A DNA stretch of 64,000 nucleotides from Anagrus nilaparvatae (Eukaryota > Arthropoda > Insecta > Hymenoptera > Mymaridae). The stretch is taken from the NCBI GenBank assembly GCA_022575985.1, contig JAKSXM010000007.1, positions 54,528,501 to 54,592,500 on the forward strand, written 5' to 3'. Shown in pieces: positions 1 to 10,611 of the stretch (position 1 is its first letter; each line of letters opens with the position of its first letter). The position numbers and the translations under genes were made by a program. A model generated the notes under the pieces. It was given only the letters and a program-made list of their open reading frames with translations. It was not told where the DNA came from and did no database searches.

Positions 1-438
1 CCCCTGGGGTGGTGTTTCACCCATAACCTTCAATTTTTTGAAATTTTTTAAATCGAAAAAACACCATTTTTCAGATTGAAAAATAAATATGGTTTTTGCA
101 ACGGAGCCAAATCTGGGCTTTTTTTTGAAAATATATATCTGAAGATTAAATCCCTAGAATATTTCCCCTTAATATCAATTAGGGCCGAAGATATAAATTT
201 TGGACCGAAAGTTAAAAAAATCCTCGTTTTCCGCTATTCCGGAATTTTTTGCCGGAAACTGAGCGGACATTTTGGCCTAAAACCTTTTTTATACTTCACT
301 TGAAATGTTTATCTAAAACCTCAAAAAAAAAATTTGGCTAAAAATTATTTTTAAAGGAGCCAAAAATTGGCATTGTCGATATCGTTACAGTGACCCCAAA
401 CGCGAGGGTAAAAATATAGTGACCCCACGGAGGGTTAA
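1..438 (+). repeat. TTAA-flanked dispersed repeat, right part (copy 1)
   Basis: The sequence is similar, in inverted orientation and over nearly its whole length, to 37613-38035. It ends in GGAGGG followed by TTAA (435-438), and the other copy is likewise preceded by TTAA (37609-37612) and then CCCTCC. A CCC-type terminus next to TTAA is the pattern of piggyBac-like elements and their MITEs; that class is an inference. The left end lies at or beyond the window start. The 75-codon open frame inside is not conserved in the second copy and is not taken as a gene. Confidence 0.55.
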
Positions 439-2364
439 TTTAAAAATCAAGATGGCCCTTCAATATGAAAAAAACCCCATCAGTTTTCATCAAAAAGTCA
501 AAGACTCTTATATCTGAATTCATAATCATTGCACAAAAGTTTAACTTAGTTTAACAGTAGGTTTTTTTCGGTAATTTCCTATTTAATCATGGTCAAATTT
601 GATTTTTTCTAGGATTTATTATTTTTCGAAAAAAAGTTCTAACTTTTGATGTACAAAGCCCATTTGCTTATAAATTTAACAGAATTTAGTTAACAAATTT
701 ATTTTTGTGTTATTCGCAATTTTTTGAAAATTAAAACAAAAATATTAAATTTGCAATTTTTTCTGAAAAAAACAGATTTCTTAGCAGCAAAAATTTTTTT
801 CATCATCAATTCAAATGTTATTTCTGCTGTTTTCTCCTTGTTTTTCCATAAACTGCATGTTTCTGACCATTATGGGCTATTTTTTAAAATTTATATTAGT
901 ATGAAGATCGAAGTACGGGTCCGTATAAGCTTTTTTTTGTGCAGCTGAGAGAGCCAGCTAATATTTGTTAATTTTTTAATACATTTTAATACGTGTAATT
1001 TCCAAAAAAAACCTTATTTAATAACTAAGAGCTCAGTATAAGCAAGAAAAATTTATTCTTTTTTTTTTTAATTGTCTTAGTTTTAAGACCTTTGTAGACC
1101 TAGCTGATTAAAAAAAATAGAACAAAATCCACTAATCACAAATGAATTCTGAGTTTATTAAAAATTTACAATAATTAATTAAGAATTAATTTATTTTCTC
1201 ATCTTATTATTCACAGATAAAATAATCTAAAAAGAAAATTAAAAAAGACATTATTTTTAACTGTCTATCCTGCAGTTTCATAAAAAAATGAATAACAACT
1301 CGTAGAAAATTTATGAATGAAATTTAGCTTAGTTTATAATTAAATTGTATAAATTAAAAATACCTATCAAAACAGCTTTTAATAAAAAAATTAAATAGAA
1401 GGAAATATTACCATACCGTAACTTTTAAATTTAAATTTCCATTAAAGTCGTTCTTATATTTATTTAATGTATATATTTTTTTTTATTTTACTATCTTAAG
1501 AAGCATTATGTGAGTAATCACGAATACAAATTTCTACTCAAAAGAATCAACTTACCCATTTATAGTAGAAGTGGATTCCGCTAATTAGCCTTCCACGCTA
1601 AAGTAATTAGAGAGATTCTGAAGTATACCTATATAAGAACTGTATACATTAATAAAATACGTAAATCCCTAGAGTCTTTGCATAAATCTAACAAAAGAAA
1701 ACCAAGAAATAACAAAATTGAATAATGTTGGTTAGAGGACATTCGTCAAGTCTAGATGAACAGTCTTTTTTTATAAAAGAATAAAAGATGATGTTTTTTT
1801 TTTAAATTTTATTTTCATATTTTATTTAAATATACACAGATATTTTAATTTATATGCACTTAATATATATGGAACATTCAAAGCCAAATGTATTTTCTTT
1901 TAATTTTTATCAAATTTTTTTTCTTTTTTTCTTGTATCAAAATATAATGACTTTAAATAATCTAAATGTAAGTTTCTTTAAAAAATTTCTGATTAATTAA
2001 TTATAGTCTAAATAAAATTCTAACAATAACGAAATAAATTGTAGTTGAAATGCATCATAATATGTTACATTAGCAGTTCCTTTTAAAGAAATTTGTTAAT
2101 ATAGAAGATACTCATAAATTTTGTTCATAAATGCCAACATGAACTGCAATTTTTTATTTTTTTTTTAATTTAGATAAAAACGAAGTTAAGACTGGTGCAG
2201 AAATTGAATAAATTTGGTTATTATTATTATTATTATTTGAAATTATTCTGGCGCAGGCATGGCCAATGCGCAATATGTTACAATTGTTCAATATATAGTA
2301 TTATATGAGTACATATAGTACATACAATAGTATAAGAAATAATATAAAATTTATATTTCAATTG
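439..2364. other. A+T-rich stretch with no recognisable gene
   Basis: Both strands were read. There are only short frames full of Lys, Asn, Ile and Phe, as expected by chance in A+T-rich DNA, plus homopolymer runs and a short ATT run near 2219. No protein motif, RNA gene or clear repeat end is visible. Confidence 0.5.
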
Positions 2365-2518
2365 AGTTTAAAACGACCTTGCTGGACAAATTATAAGGAA
2401 AAATTCAAAAAACTTTGATTTTCTGCACTCTTGTCAATATTTCATTCTCAATCTGAGAACCTCTTCAGGCCATTTATTTTTTTAGAAATAATTTTTTAAT
2501 TTTACAAAATATTACATT

Positions 2519-2720
2519 TGTTGTAAATTGAATATTAATACATATCGTAAACGTGATGGCGCTCGCGTAGACCCCCCAACTTTTATAACGGCGTTCCCTT
2601 CAGTACGTCGTACACCTTCATGTTAACAAGACATGAAAACGAGATATATATCAATAAATATATTTCACAATAATAATGTGTTCATTTATTTAATTATTTA
2701 TAATAACCTCTGCGTCAACA
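2519..2720 (+). repeat. 5' LTR (202 bp)
   Basis: It begins TGTTGTAAATTG and ends CTGCGTCAACA, canonical TG...CA termini. It contains a moderately GC-rich block (about 2555-2615) and, further on, an AATAAA-like polyadenylation signal in an A+T-rich stretch. It is the same length as the right LTR, and no difference was seen between them. Confidence 0.95.
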
Positions 2721-2722
2721 TC

Positions 2723-2735
2723 TGGCATCCCGGTT
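2723..2735 (+). promoter_or_regulatory. Candidate primer-binding site
   Basis: TGGCATCCCGG lies two bases inside the 5' LTR, where a PBS complementary to a tRNA 3' end (CCA) is expected. The matching tRNA was not identified. Confidence 0.45.
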
Positions 2736-4799
2736 TAAATTAGAAAAAGTGGAGTTTTCGTAAAAAATTAAAAAGTTAAATGCCAAAAATTAAAAAAGTT
2801 ATATACAAAAACACGCGGCGTGCATCATAGCCGGCGTGCTAAATCCAGTGATTTGAAAATTCTACAACTTTTTTTTTCTCTTTCTTCAAAAAACGTTTGG
2901 CCGCTTTATAGTAGGCCCCTCGTTAATTGTTAATTTGCAGCAGAAGAATATTACTTCAAAATTTTCACAGACATATTTTCAAAAACTGAACGTGTGAACA
3001 CATTTTTTTCTCAAAAAAGACGTGAACAAAACCTATATTTTTCGTGTACGACGCCATGTGCCTTTTTTTATTTTTCACGAACATTTTTTATATGTGTGTG
3101 GCGATTAAAGTGAATAAAAATTTTCTCAAGTTTATACAATAAATGTGCAAAATAGTGCCTCAACAAATAAAAATAAAAAAGTTATAAATTTTATTATTCA
3201 AAATGAACACTATTAATAACCGGCATCATCGTCATCACCACAACATATAAAAACAAAAGCACATGGAATTCAAAAATTAAAATTGAAAAGCAGGATAATT
3301 TTCAAGAATCAAAATTCAAAAATTTTGTTCAAATTTTTTTTTTTTCTTCTCAAGAGAACATTAAAAAAAAAAAAAAAATTTTTTTTTTTTTTTTTTTGGA
3401 GGGGGAAGAAGAAAAAAGAAAAGACGGCATCCATCTTAATTGTCTCCCGCAATCATCATCACCAGTGCGCCACGTGATTCCTGTTATTTTTTAAAAATCA
3501 ACTTAAGAGGGGAAGTAACTCAGTGACGTCCATCTTTCTTTCTATTCGTTCTTCTCCAACCAATCTCTCTCATCTCAGCGCAGGCGCGCACACATGTTCA
3601 TCAAAAATGATCTTCAACTCCAAAATTTTTTCCTGCAGACGACAACACAACACAAAAAAAAATATATAAGTTTCAAGTCAGGTTTTACAATCATAATGAG
3701 ATTTATTATTTGATGTTGGGCCAAATTTATAAGTCATATATTAAGTTATTAATGTGTTCTCAAGGTACTTTGGATTCAATTCAATGGTGAAGCTGCTTTG
3801 TCAATCATCAACTTCAATCCAAATACAAATTTCAACACAAGTCATTCTCAAGTTTATCAGCTTCGAACATCAAACCTGGGAACTTATTTCATCATTTACT
3901 GTTCATGGTTTTATTGTTTAGTGTTAATTCATCTTTATATTAGTATTGCAGCTAAATTTATTTAAATCATTAAGTGTGGTAATATTGTTTTATTAATTTA
4001 TTTTTAATAACCCTCATTTGACAATTTGTAGTTTCATATTTTTACATTTTTTATTTTTTGTGGTAAGAGGGTTAAATAGATCTTTCAAAAACTCAATTGA
4101 TTATTTTTGCATGTCGAAAAATACTATTCATTATTGTCTCATCTCATCATATCATGTGTTATTGTTATTAATTTATTATCATCTCATTCAAATATTGTTT
4201 CATAATAGAGTTAATTTTGACAATCACAGAGTTTTATATTTTTTCATATAAATTATATTTTTATTTTTCAATTGAATTTTTCATATTTATCAAATTAATT
4301 TTGTGTGCATGTATACATAAAATTAACAAACAATTGTTATTATAAAACTCTGAAATAATTTCAAAAATTAATTTTTAATTTTATGCAGAATATATTTAAT
4401 TAATTTTATGGAATATAACATTTTAATTTTGATTTTTTATTTTAAATTGATTCAAGTATAAGTTTTACTGAAATTCAATTTGATGGTTTTTTGTACAATG
4501 AGTGATATCACATCTTTTAAATGAATCAAAAAACTCATTTCAGGGTTTTTATTTTTTTTTTACCTTCAACGTTCAAGATTTCCAAACAAAAATTTTGAAT
4601 GTAATGTTATATCACTCATGCAAATTTCCTTATATTTTATTGATTATCACGCTGTAAAATTTTTTAAATATTAAGTATCATAATCATAATTTAGTTTTTA
4701 TGTCTATATTTATTCAGCAGTATTTTAAATTGTAATATCATCAAATTGTTTTAGTTACAGTTATGATTCCTAGTCATTCAAAATGTTTAATTGTTCATA

Positions 4800-4985
4800 A
4801 ACAAAAGTGGCTAAAATTACATATGATTTTAGCATAATTTCATTTTTTCAATTTATTTGTTTAACAAAAGTGGCTAAGATTACATATGACTTTAGCATAA
4901 TTTCATTTTTCCAATTTAGTTGTTTCTAAACAAAAGTGGCTTAAAATTACATATAATTTTGGCAAAATTTCAATTACTCATTTTT
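4800..4985 (+). repeat. Tandem repeat, ~65 bp unit, about 2.8 copies
   Basis: The words ACAAAAGTGGCT and ACATAT.A.TTT.GCA recur at about 4801, 4864 and 4930, giving units of about 63-66 bp inside the LTR element. No coding potential is seen. Confidence 0.75.
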
Positions 4986-5670
4986 AAACAATATCAGGTA
5001 GTTATTTGATGTTTGAAGTAGGGAGTTACATACATAAACTTTTGTCTGCTTTAAAACAAATAGTGTGATATTGTTACCTTTTAAAGGGGAAGGGATCGAA
5101 TTGTGAATCAAATAACTTAGAGTTTCGTATTTCAAATCACATTTCAAAAATTGCAATTTAAAGTTTACTGTGATAATTTCATGTATGTTATAGTTCATTA
5201 AAGAGTCTTTGTCATCTAGTCATAATTCATTTTATTAATTATAATCATTTAGTTTTGGGTCATCAAGTCTACATATTGACAAAGTGGTGGATCCAGAATT
5301 AGAAAATTCAATTTAACAGAATTTAACATTAATTTAAATTTAAAAAAAAAATTTTGAATTATATAGACTCTTAAAAATGTAATTTATGTAGAAAGTAAGT
5401 TGCATTAATTGTTCATTAATATTTTTTGTTATTTATAATGTTTGTAATTTGTTATCATTTATATAGTCAATTCTAGTCATATTAAAACCAATTCTATTTG
5501 TTATAATTACATTTAAATATTTCTTGAATTGTATAATTTATTATTTATTAATTTGTGTAGAAAGCAAATTGAATTTTGTATCAATTTTAAATAGTATGTT
5601 ATAATTTAATAATGTAAAATTTAATTCAATTTTTTTGTTATACTTTTAGATGTGCGTTTTTTCACCTTGT

Positions 5671-5682
5671 GAAGTGGGAGAA
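5671..5682 (+). promoter_or_regulatory. Polypurine tract before the 3' LTR
   Basis: GAAGTGGGAGAA lies immediately before the TGTTG of the 3' LTR, the usual site for plus-strand priming. The second LTR element (29539-32107) has a similar tract, GAGAGGTGAGAA, before its own TGTTG. Confidence 0.75.
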
Positions 5683-5884
5683 TGTTGTAAATTGAATATT
5701 AATACATATCGTAAACGTGATGGCGCTCGCGTAGACCCCCCAACTTTTATAACGGCGTTCCCTTCAGTACGTCGTACACCTTCATGTTAACAAGACATGA
5801 AAACGAGATATATATCAATAAATATATTTCACAATAATAATGTGTTCATTTATTTAATTATTTATAATAACCTCTGCGTCAACA
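5683..5884 (+). repeat. 3' LTR (202 bp)
   Basis: It repeats 2519-2720 with no difference seen by eye. The target duplication ACATT follows at 5885-5889. Confidence 0.95.
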
Positions 5885-6871
5885 ACATTGAAATGTTTAA
5901 ATTACATATATATTTTACGTACCATTTAAAAAACATAACTTGACAATTAAATATTCTTATGTTCCTATTTTTTAAAATTACTTAAATGTATAAAATTTAT
6001 TATTTTATATCATAAAATTCAAACATTTTCTTTGTCTGTGCACTGTTAAAACTATTTTTAGACTAAGTAATAATATTGTTGATATCTGAGCAATGCTTAT
6101 TTTTTTTTTTAATTCGTCGCGATATATGACACTGTTTTATTTTGGAAATTATAATAAAGAGAAATAAAGAAATATTTAACAATCTGATTTATATATTTTA
6201 AATAAAATTGATGAATTTAACATTTATAAAAATTAAATTACATTATAAAAGTAACAATGGTTAATATCATTATGCCCATGCTATTAACCAATGCAAAGCT
6301 TATAGCAAATTAAAAGATATCAAAATCAAAATCACAAACTACTTGTTCAATAGTATTGAAAAACAGAATTATTTAAATAGTTTAAGTAACATAACTAACA
6401 ATAAAAGTATAGAAATAGATAGTTTGAATGAGCTATACTCTTTCTTATCTAAAGTAAATATATCTAATAAGTCTGACCTAATAATTTTAATACTTTAAAT
6501 ATTAGAAGCTTTAATTCTAACTTCAATCTTTTTGAAACATATATTCATTCATTAAAAATTAAACCTCAAATAATTATTTGCTCTGAATCTTGGTCAATAC
6601 AAAGTCTTAACTTTTTTAAAATGCGGTTACACTACTTATTGTAATGAAAGTAATTTAAACAAAGCAGATGGTGTCTCAGTGTATGTACAGGATGAACATG
6701 ATTATGAAATAAGTATAGATGATATTAATTTTTTGAAAATAATAAATATTAATCTTAAAATAAATAAAAAAATTATAAAAATTTCTAGAATCTATAGATC
6801 TAATTTATTAAATAAAATAAATTTTACCAAAGAAGTAAATATTTATCTGAAGAATAATATTAACTGTAAAA

Positions 6872-8695
6872 GGGGTGGTTGGGAAATAAACCATTTTTGG
6901 TGAATACCCGACATGCTGGAATGAGATGGGTTGGCCCCATGGACTGGTAGGAGTTACCAATTGACACGATGCGCAAGCTACAGACCACTTGTTTGGCCCC
7001 TTAGTGTCGATAACTCTAGGTGGGATTGAACAGCCTTCTTGTGGCTACCCTGTTGTCGCATTAGCGCATACAAATGTTCACTCACTGACCAAGGTTGAGG
7101 CTTGCACAACTCATACTTGTGCGTTACTCAACCGATGGCTTTTGGCTGGGGTCTCAATGGCCCCGCATGATAATGATGGTGGCTTCACCCTACTTAGCTT
7201 TCCTAGGGACGCCAGGTGGGATGATTCTTTGCTGATTGACGCCGAACTCATTTCGTTCGTCATTTTTTCTTGCAGACATCTGTTAACAGGGCACATAACC
7301 CTTCCCTTTTTCAGATATCACGAATGGCAACTATTATAATTTATTTACTATAATAATTAAAGTAATCAAAGAACGATGCACTCTGCTAGGGTCTCTCTGG
7401 GGTAGGGATCCACGACAGTGTCTTCCTACCGTAATCCGTCAGGAACTTACTGCCGCTGGTTCCTTCACGTCCGAGACATTTGCCCAACACCTGCTGGGGG
7501 GATTCAGAAAAAGCCTCGAAAAAGCTGAAGAGTTCGTCGGGATTGGCTGTTTGTGTTTCTGTCATAAACAAAAAATTGTTTAATCTAAATGTGTCTTAAA
7601 TGTTGCAGCCAATAACGTTCGGGACGTAAGGTTAAATCTTGGTTATTATCAGATAAACCCTGACAGTGGTGGGTGACTGGCTCGGACATGACTGAGCCTA
7701 GGATTCTTGCCCACCGGGGGGGCCCTCGAATGACTGCTCAATCTTGACGGCTTTTTGTGGAAACAGGAATGCCACTGAGACTGACGTCTCAAGTTTGTAT
7801 ATTGATCTTAGCTTCTAAATTCGCATAGAGTTATGCAGATTAAATTTAATGACTACTTTATCATGGGAGCAGATGTTTGGGGGTGAATCGCTTGCTTCTT
7901 TTGCAATGCAAATCGAAGCAACAACGGCCTGAGTGGTCTTACCTGGCTGCCTATAATGATAAAATTTACAGAATATTTTCCATGTGAACCATTGGGACCA
8001 TGGTCATCTGCTAAAATTGGCCTATGAGGATCCCGCTTATACGACGGGCAAAATATCGTATTATGTCAGCAGACATGAGGGCTTAACCCCCCTCAATCTG
8101 TAGGACTTTTAACGGTCTCCCCCCCCTGTGCTTCGCACTGAGGGTGACGGCTGTTGCAGGTCTGACTCCTGTCTTGCGACGGGCTAGAATATCGCGAGCT
8201 GGATAGCAACCAGAGTGGTACGAACCCGCTAAATTTGCAGGACTGACATTGATCAACCCCCTGGGACTAGTACCCGGGGTGTTGAACGGTGAAAGACCGA
8301 ACAATTAATCCACTAAACACACTTTTCTTTTTTATCTTAATTCTTACAGATACACCAGAAATAGCCTTTGTTTTTCAGATTAAAAACCAAGCGGCGTGAT
8401 GCTGCCAATCATCGCGGCTCGCGGTGGTTGGCCCCCCGGATTGGGATGGCAACCTCCGTAGAGGGTACAGATCAAAAACTGGGAACTGCACCTCCAGGCC
8501 GCCGGTTAGTACAGGAGCCCGGAGCCGTCTAGCTAACGGGTCTGGCTGCTCTATCAGCCGGCGCATAATCTTGTTTTCTGTAGTAGTGCCGGGTAGCGCC
8601 CGGATAGGGCCCTGCTGCAGTGAGCGGGAGGCTTTTCACAAGGCCACTACGCTAGGGGACACCCAGTTTGGGGGGCCGACCACTGCGAGATCACC
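6872..8695 (+). other. 5' untranslated region of the R1-clade LINE
   Basis: About 1.8 kb of GC-richer sequence begins GGGGTGGTTGGG and precedes ORF1. Several open frames of 60-116 codons occur on both strands, but none shows a recognisable motif. Internal promoters of LINEs lie in this position; none can be pinpointed here. Note the C-runs near 8119 and a palindromic CCCCTGGGACTAG...CCGGGG near 8258. Confidence 0.6.
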
Positions 8696-10561
8696 GTGCT
8701 GATTGGCTGCATCATGTACCGCATTCAACCACACAAGACAGCAAAGGTTAGAAGGAGGGAAAGTCAAAACATAATGATGGAGCAAAACAAAGATAATAAG
8801 GTTCAAAGCGTGCAGGAACCGCCAAAGAACAATAACGAACAGGGCTCCCTAGCCCTGACAAGTTCAAACGCAGCTGGCCAAGGAGAACAAGTAGAACTAA
8901 TGCAGGTAGAATCTACTCAGGGGATGGCAGATGCAAAACGAGAGAGCTATGCTGACCAATTTAAACGCATAACAGGCAGCGATGGCAGCCTTCATGAAGG
9001 TTTCGAAGCAGCGCTGGAAAAGCCAGCCGCCTTTCTTCGCCACATAGCTGTGGTGAAGGAAGCCGTCCAGGCAATGGAAAAACACCACGCTGAAATGAAG
9101 GATGCATATGAAAGCATGTCGCAGCAAACAACGAAACAAAAGAACTGCGGCATGCCACTAAAAAATAGCGTCACTCTATTTGGTAACGTCCTTGTACAGC
9201 TTGAGCTGATAAGGGAGAGACTGGAAGGAGAAACCAAAGTGATTTAGTCTGCTATCAAAAAGGTAGCCGACAGAAATTCGGCAAAGAGAGTCCGATCGTC
9301 TTCTTTTTCGGATAGCTCTCCAGAATTGAGGCATGCTACCAAAAAAACTCCCCATGATCGAGGTCAGAACGGGAAGTCGACGAAGCCTGAAAAGATACTA
9401 GTGCTCTCAATAGAGAAATCTAAAGAGGCAGAAAGTAGGCTGCGTCAAAGGCAGGAAAAACAACGTCAGGAAAAGGAGAAGAGGCAGCAGCTGCTACAAC
9501 AAGTGAGAGCGCAGAGCCAACAGCGCAAGGACATGCAGCAGCCAAAGCCTCAGCTGCTGGACGGGGAGAAGTCGGACAATCCCAACGACGGGAGCAAAAG
9601 GCGCAAGAATAAGGCGGAAAAGAAAAGGCAGAAGAAAGAAAGGTTAGCGGCTGCCAAATCACAGCAAACAAGGGGGCCGCAAACCGGCCAAGTTGTTCAG
9701 ACTGAAAAGTCTGACCAGCAGGTGGTACAGCAGCAGCAGCAGCAGGAACAGGGAAAACCCCAAGAGAAATGGAAAGAAGCCAAGAAGAAGGCAAAGAGGA
9801 ATAAGCCGAAAGCGAAGCAGCAGAGCGAAAAGCTCAAAGTGGAGGAACCTCAAAAACCGAGGCGGAAACGCAGGTTTAGGAGAAGGAAGGAAGCCTTCCA
9901 GATTACTCCGGCGGCGGGAAAAAGCTACGAGGAAACGCTCCTTGAATTAAAGAGGAGCGTGAACCTCGAAGAGTCCGGCACAAGGGTACACCGGATAAGG
10001 AAAACGCAGAACGGCAGCGTCCTTATAGAACTGGAGGCCATTGAGGACAGGCAAAAGCTTGAAGAAGCAGTTAAGGCAGTCACGGGCCCTGAGTCAAATG
10101 TTCGTGACATGATACCCACTCTAAAACTCGAAATTCGAGATTTGGACGGGGTCACTAATGAGCAAGAGATTCAGGCAGCTGTCGCCAAGGCTGTAGGTCT
10201 TGAAAATGGCGACCTATTCCAGGTCACCATTTTCAAAACCAAAGGTACAGCAAGCCAGATGGCTGTGGTAGACCTGCTTGAGGCCGACGCTTTGCGCCTG
10301 GCCAAAAAGGGCAAAATCCAGATTGGCTGGGCATCAAGCAGAGTGCGCCTCCGTGCGGATGCTCGACGCTGCTTCAAATGTCTGGGCTATGGGCATAGTC
10401 AATATGTCTGTAAAGGCCCAGACAGAAGTAAGGCGTGTCTTAAATGCGGCGAAAATGGCCACAAAAGGACGGAATGTGACAAAAAGAAGCCCAAGTGCTT
10501 CCTTTGCACGTCCAGAAAGGATAAGTGCTCGACGGAGCACTATCCTGGTGAGGGAAACTGA
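8696..10561 (+). CDS. R1-clade LINE ORF1 (Gag-like), one internal amber stop
   Basis: This is a nucleic-acid-binding, Gag-like protein that would coat element RNA. The frame is open for about 621 codons except for one TAG at 9245-9247. The ATG at 8774 (Met-Met-Glu) is an alternative start. The N-terminal part is acidic to polar with a helical segment. The middle is very basic (KKRQKKER type) with a Gln run encoded by CAG repeats. A conserved block follows (GKSYEETLLELKRSV, then RKTQNGSVLIELE), typical of R1-clade ORF1. Three zinc knuckles end the protein: CFKCLGYGHSQYVC, CLKCGENGHKRTEC and a third starting CFLC (10370-10555). The frame resumes unshifted after the TAG, so a single point mutation is the simplest reading. 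Programmed readthrough is possible but unsupported. Confidence 0.88.
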
Positions 10562-10611
10562 CCCAGCTACCGGGAGGCTCTGGCTTTGGCGAGAAGCAGG
10601 TGTCATCGGAA

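Larger units (their letters stand above)
2519..5884 (+). mobile_element. Non-autonomous LTR retrotransposon (3.37 kb), complete
   Basis: Two 202-bp direct repeats, identical by eye, bound the element. They start TGTTG and end CAACA. The 5-bp target duplication ACATT stands at 2514-2518 and 5885-5889. A TGG-initiated candidate primer-binding site follows the left LTR after two bases, and a purine tract abuts the right LTR. The 2.96-kb interior has no gag, protease, RT or integrase frame; its longest open frames are under 80 codons and A+T-driven. It would therefore depend on enzymes from another element (LARD-like). Identical LTRs mean a recent insertion. Superfamily (BEL or gypsy) cannot be decided without coding sequence. 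Confidence 0.93.
2365..6067 (-). repeat. Hammerhead-like-motif repeat, copy 1, split by an LTR element
   Basis: The flanks 2365-2518 and 5890-6067, read together, match 58318-58637 in inverted orientation, with scattered substitutions. The match stops where the LTR retrotransposon begins and resumes where it ends, so the insertion is younger than the duplication. On the minus strand near 2425-2465 the repeat carries CTGAAGA, then a hairpin (TTCTCA paired with TGAGAA), then GAAA. A GGCC/GAC-type outer stem is possible. This layout resembles the hammerhead-like end of the Penelope-like element at 47 kb. The repeat encodes no protein. Confidence 0.6.

Noticed and set aside
2721..5682. Degenerate gag-pol inside the first LTR element
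   Set aside because: No GAG, protease, RT or integrase motif was found in any frame; frames are short and A+T-driven.
6989..8702. Frames of 60-116 codons in the R1-clade 5' region as extra genes
   Set aside because: No motif, several overlap on opposite strands, and long 5' regions without ORFs are normal for this clade.
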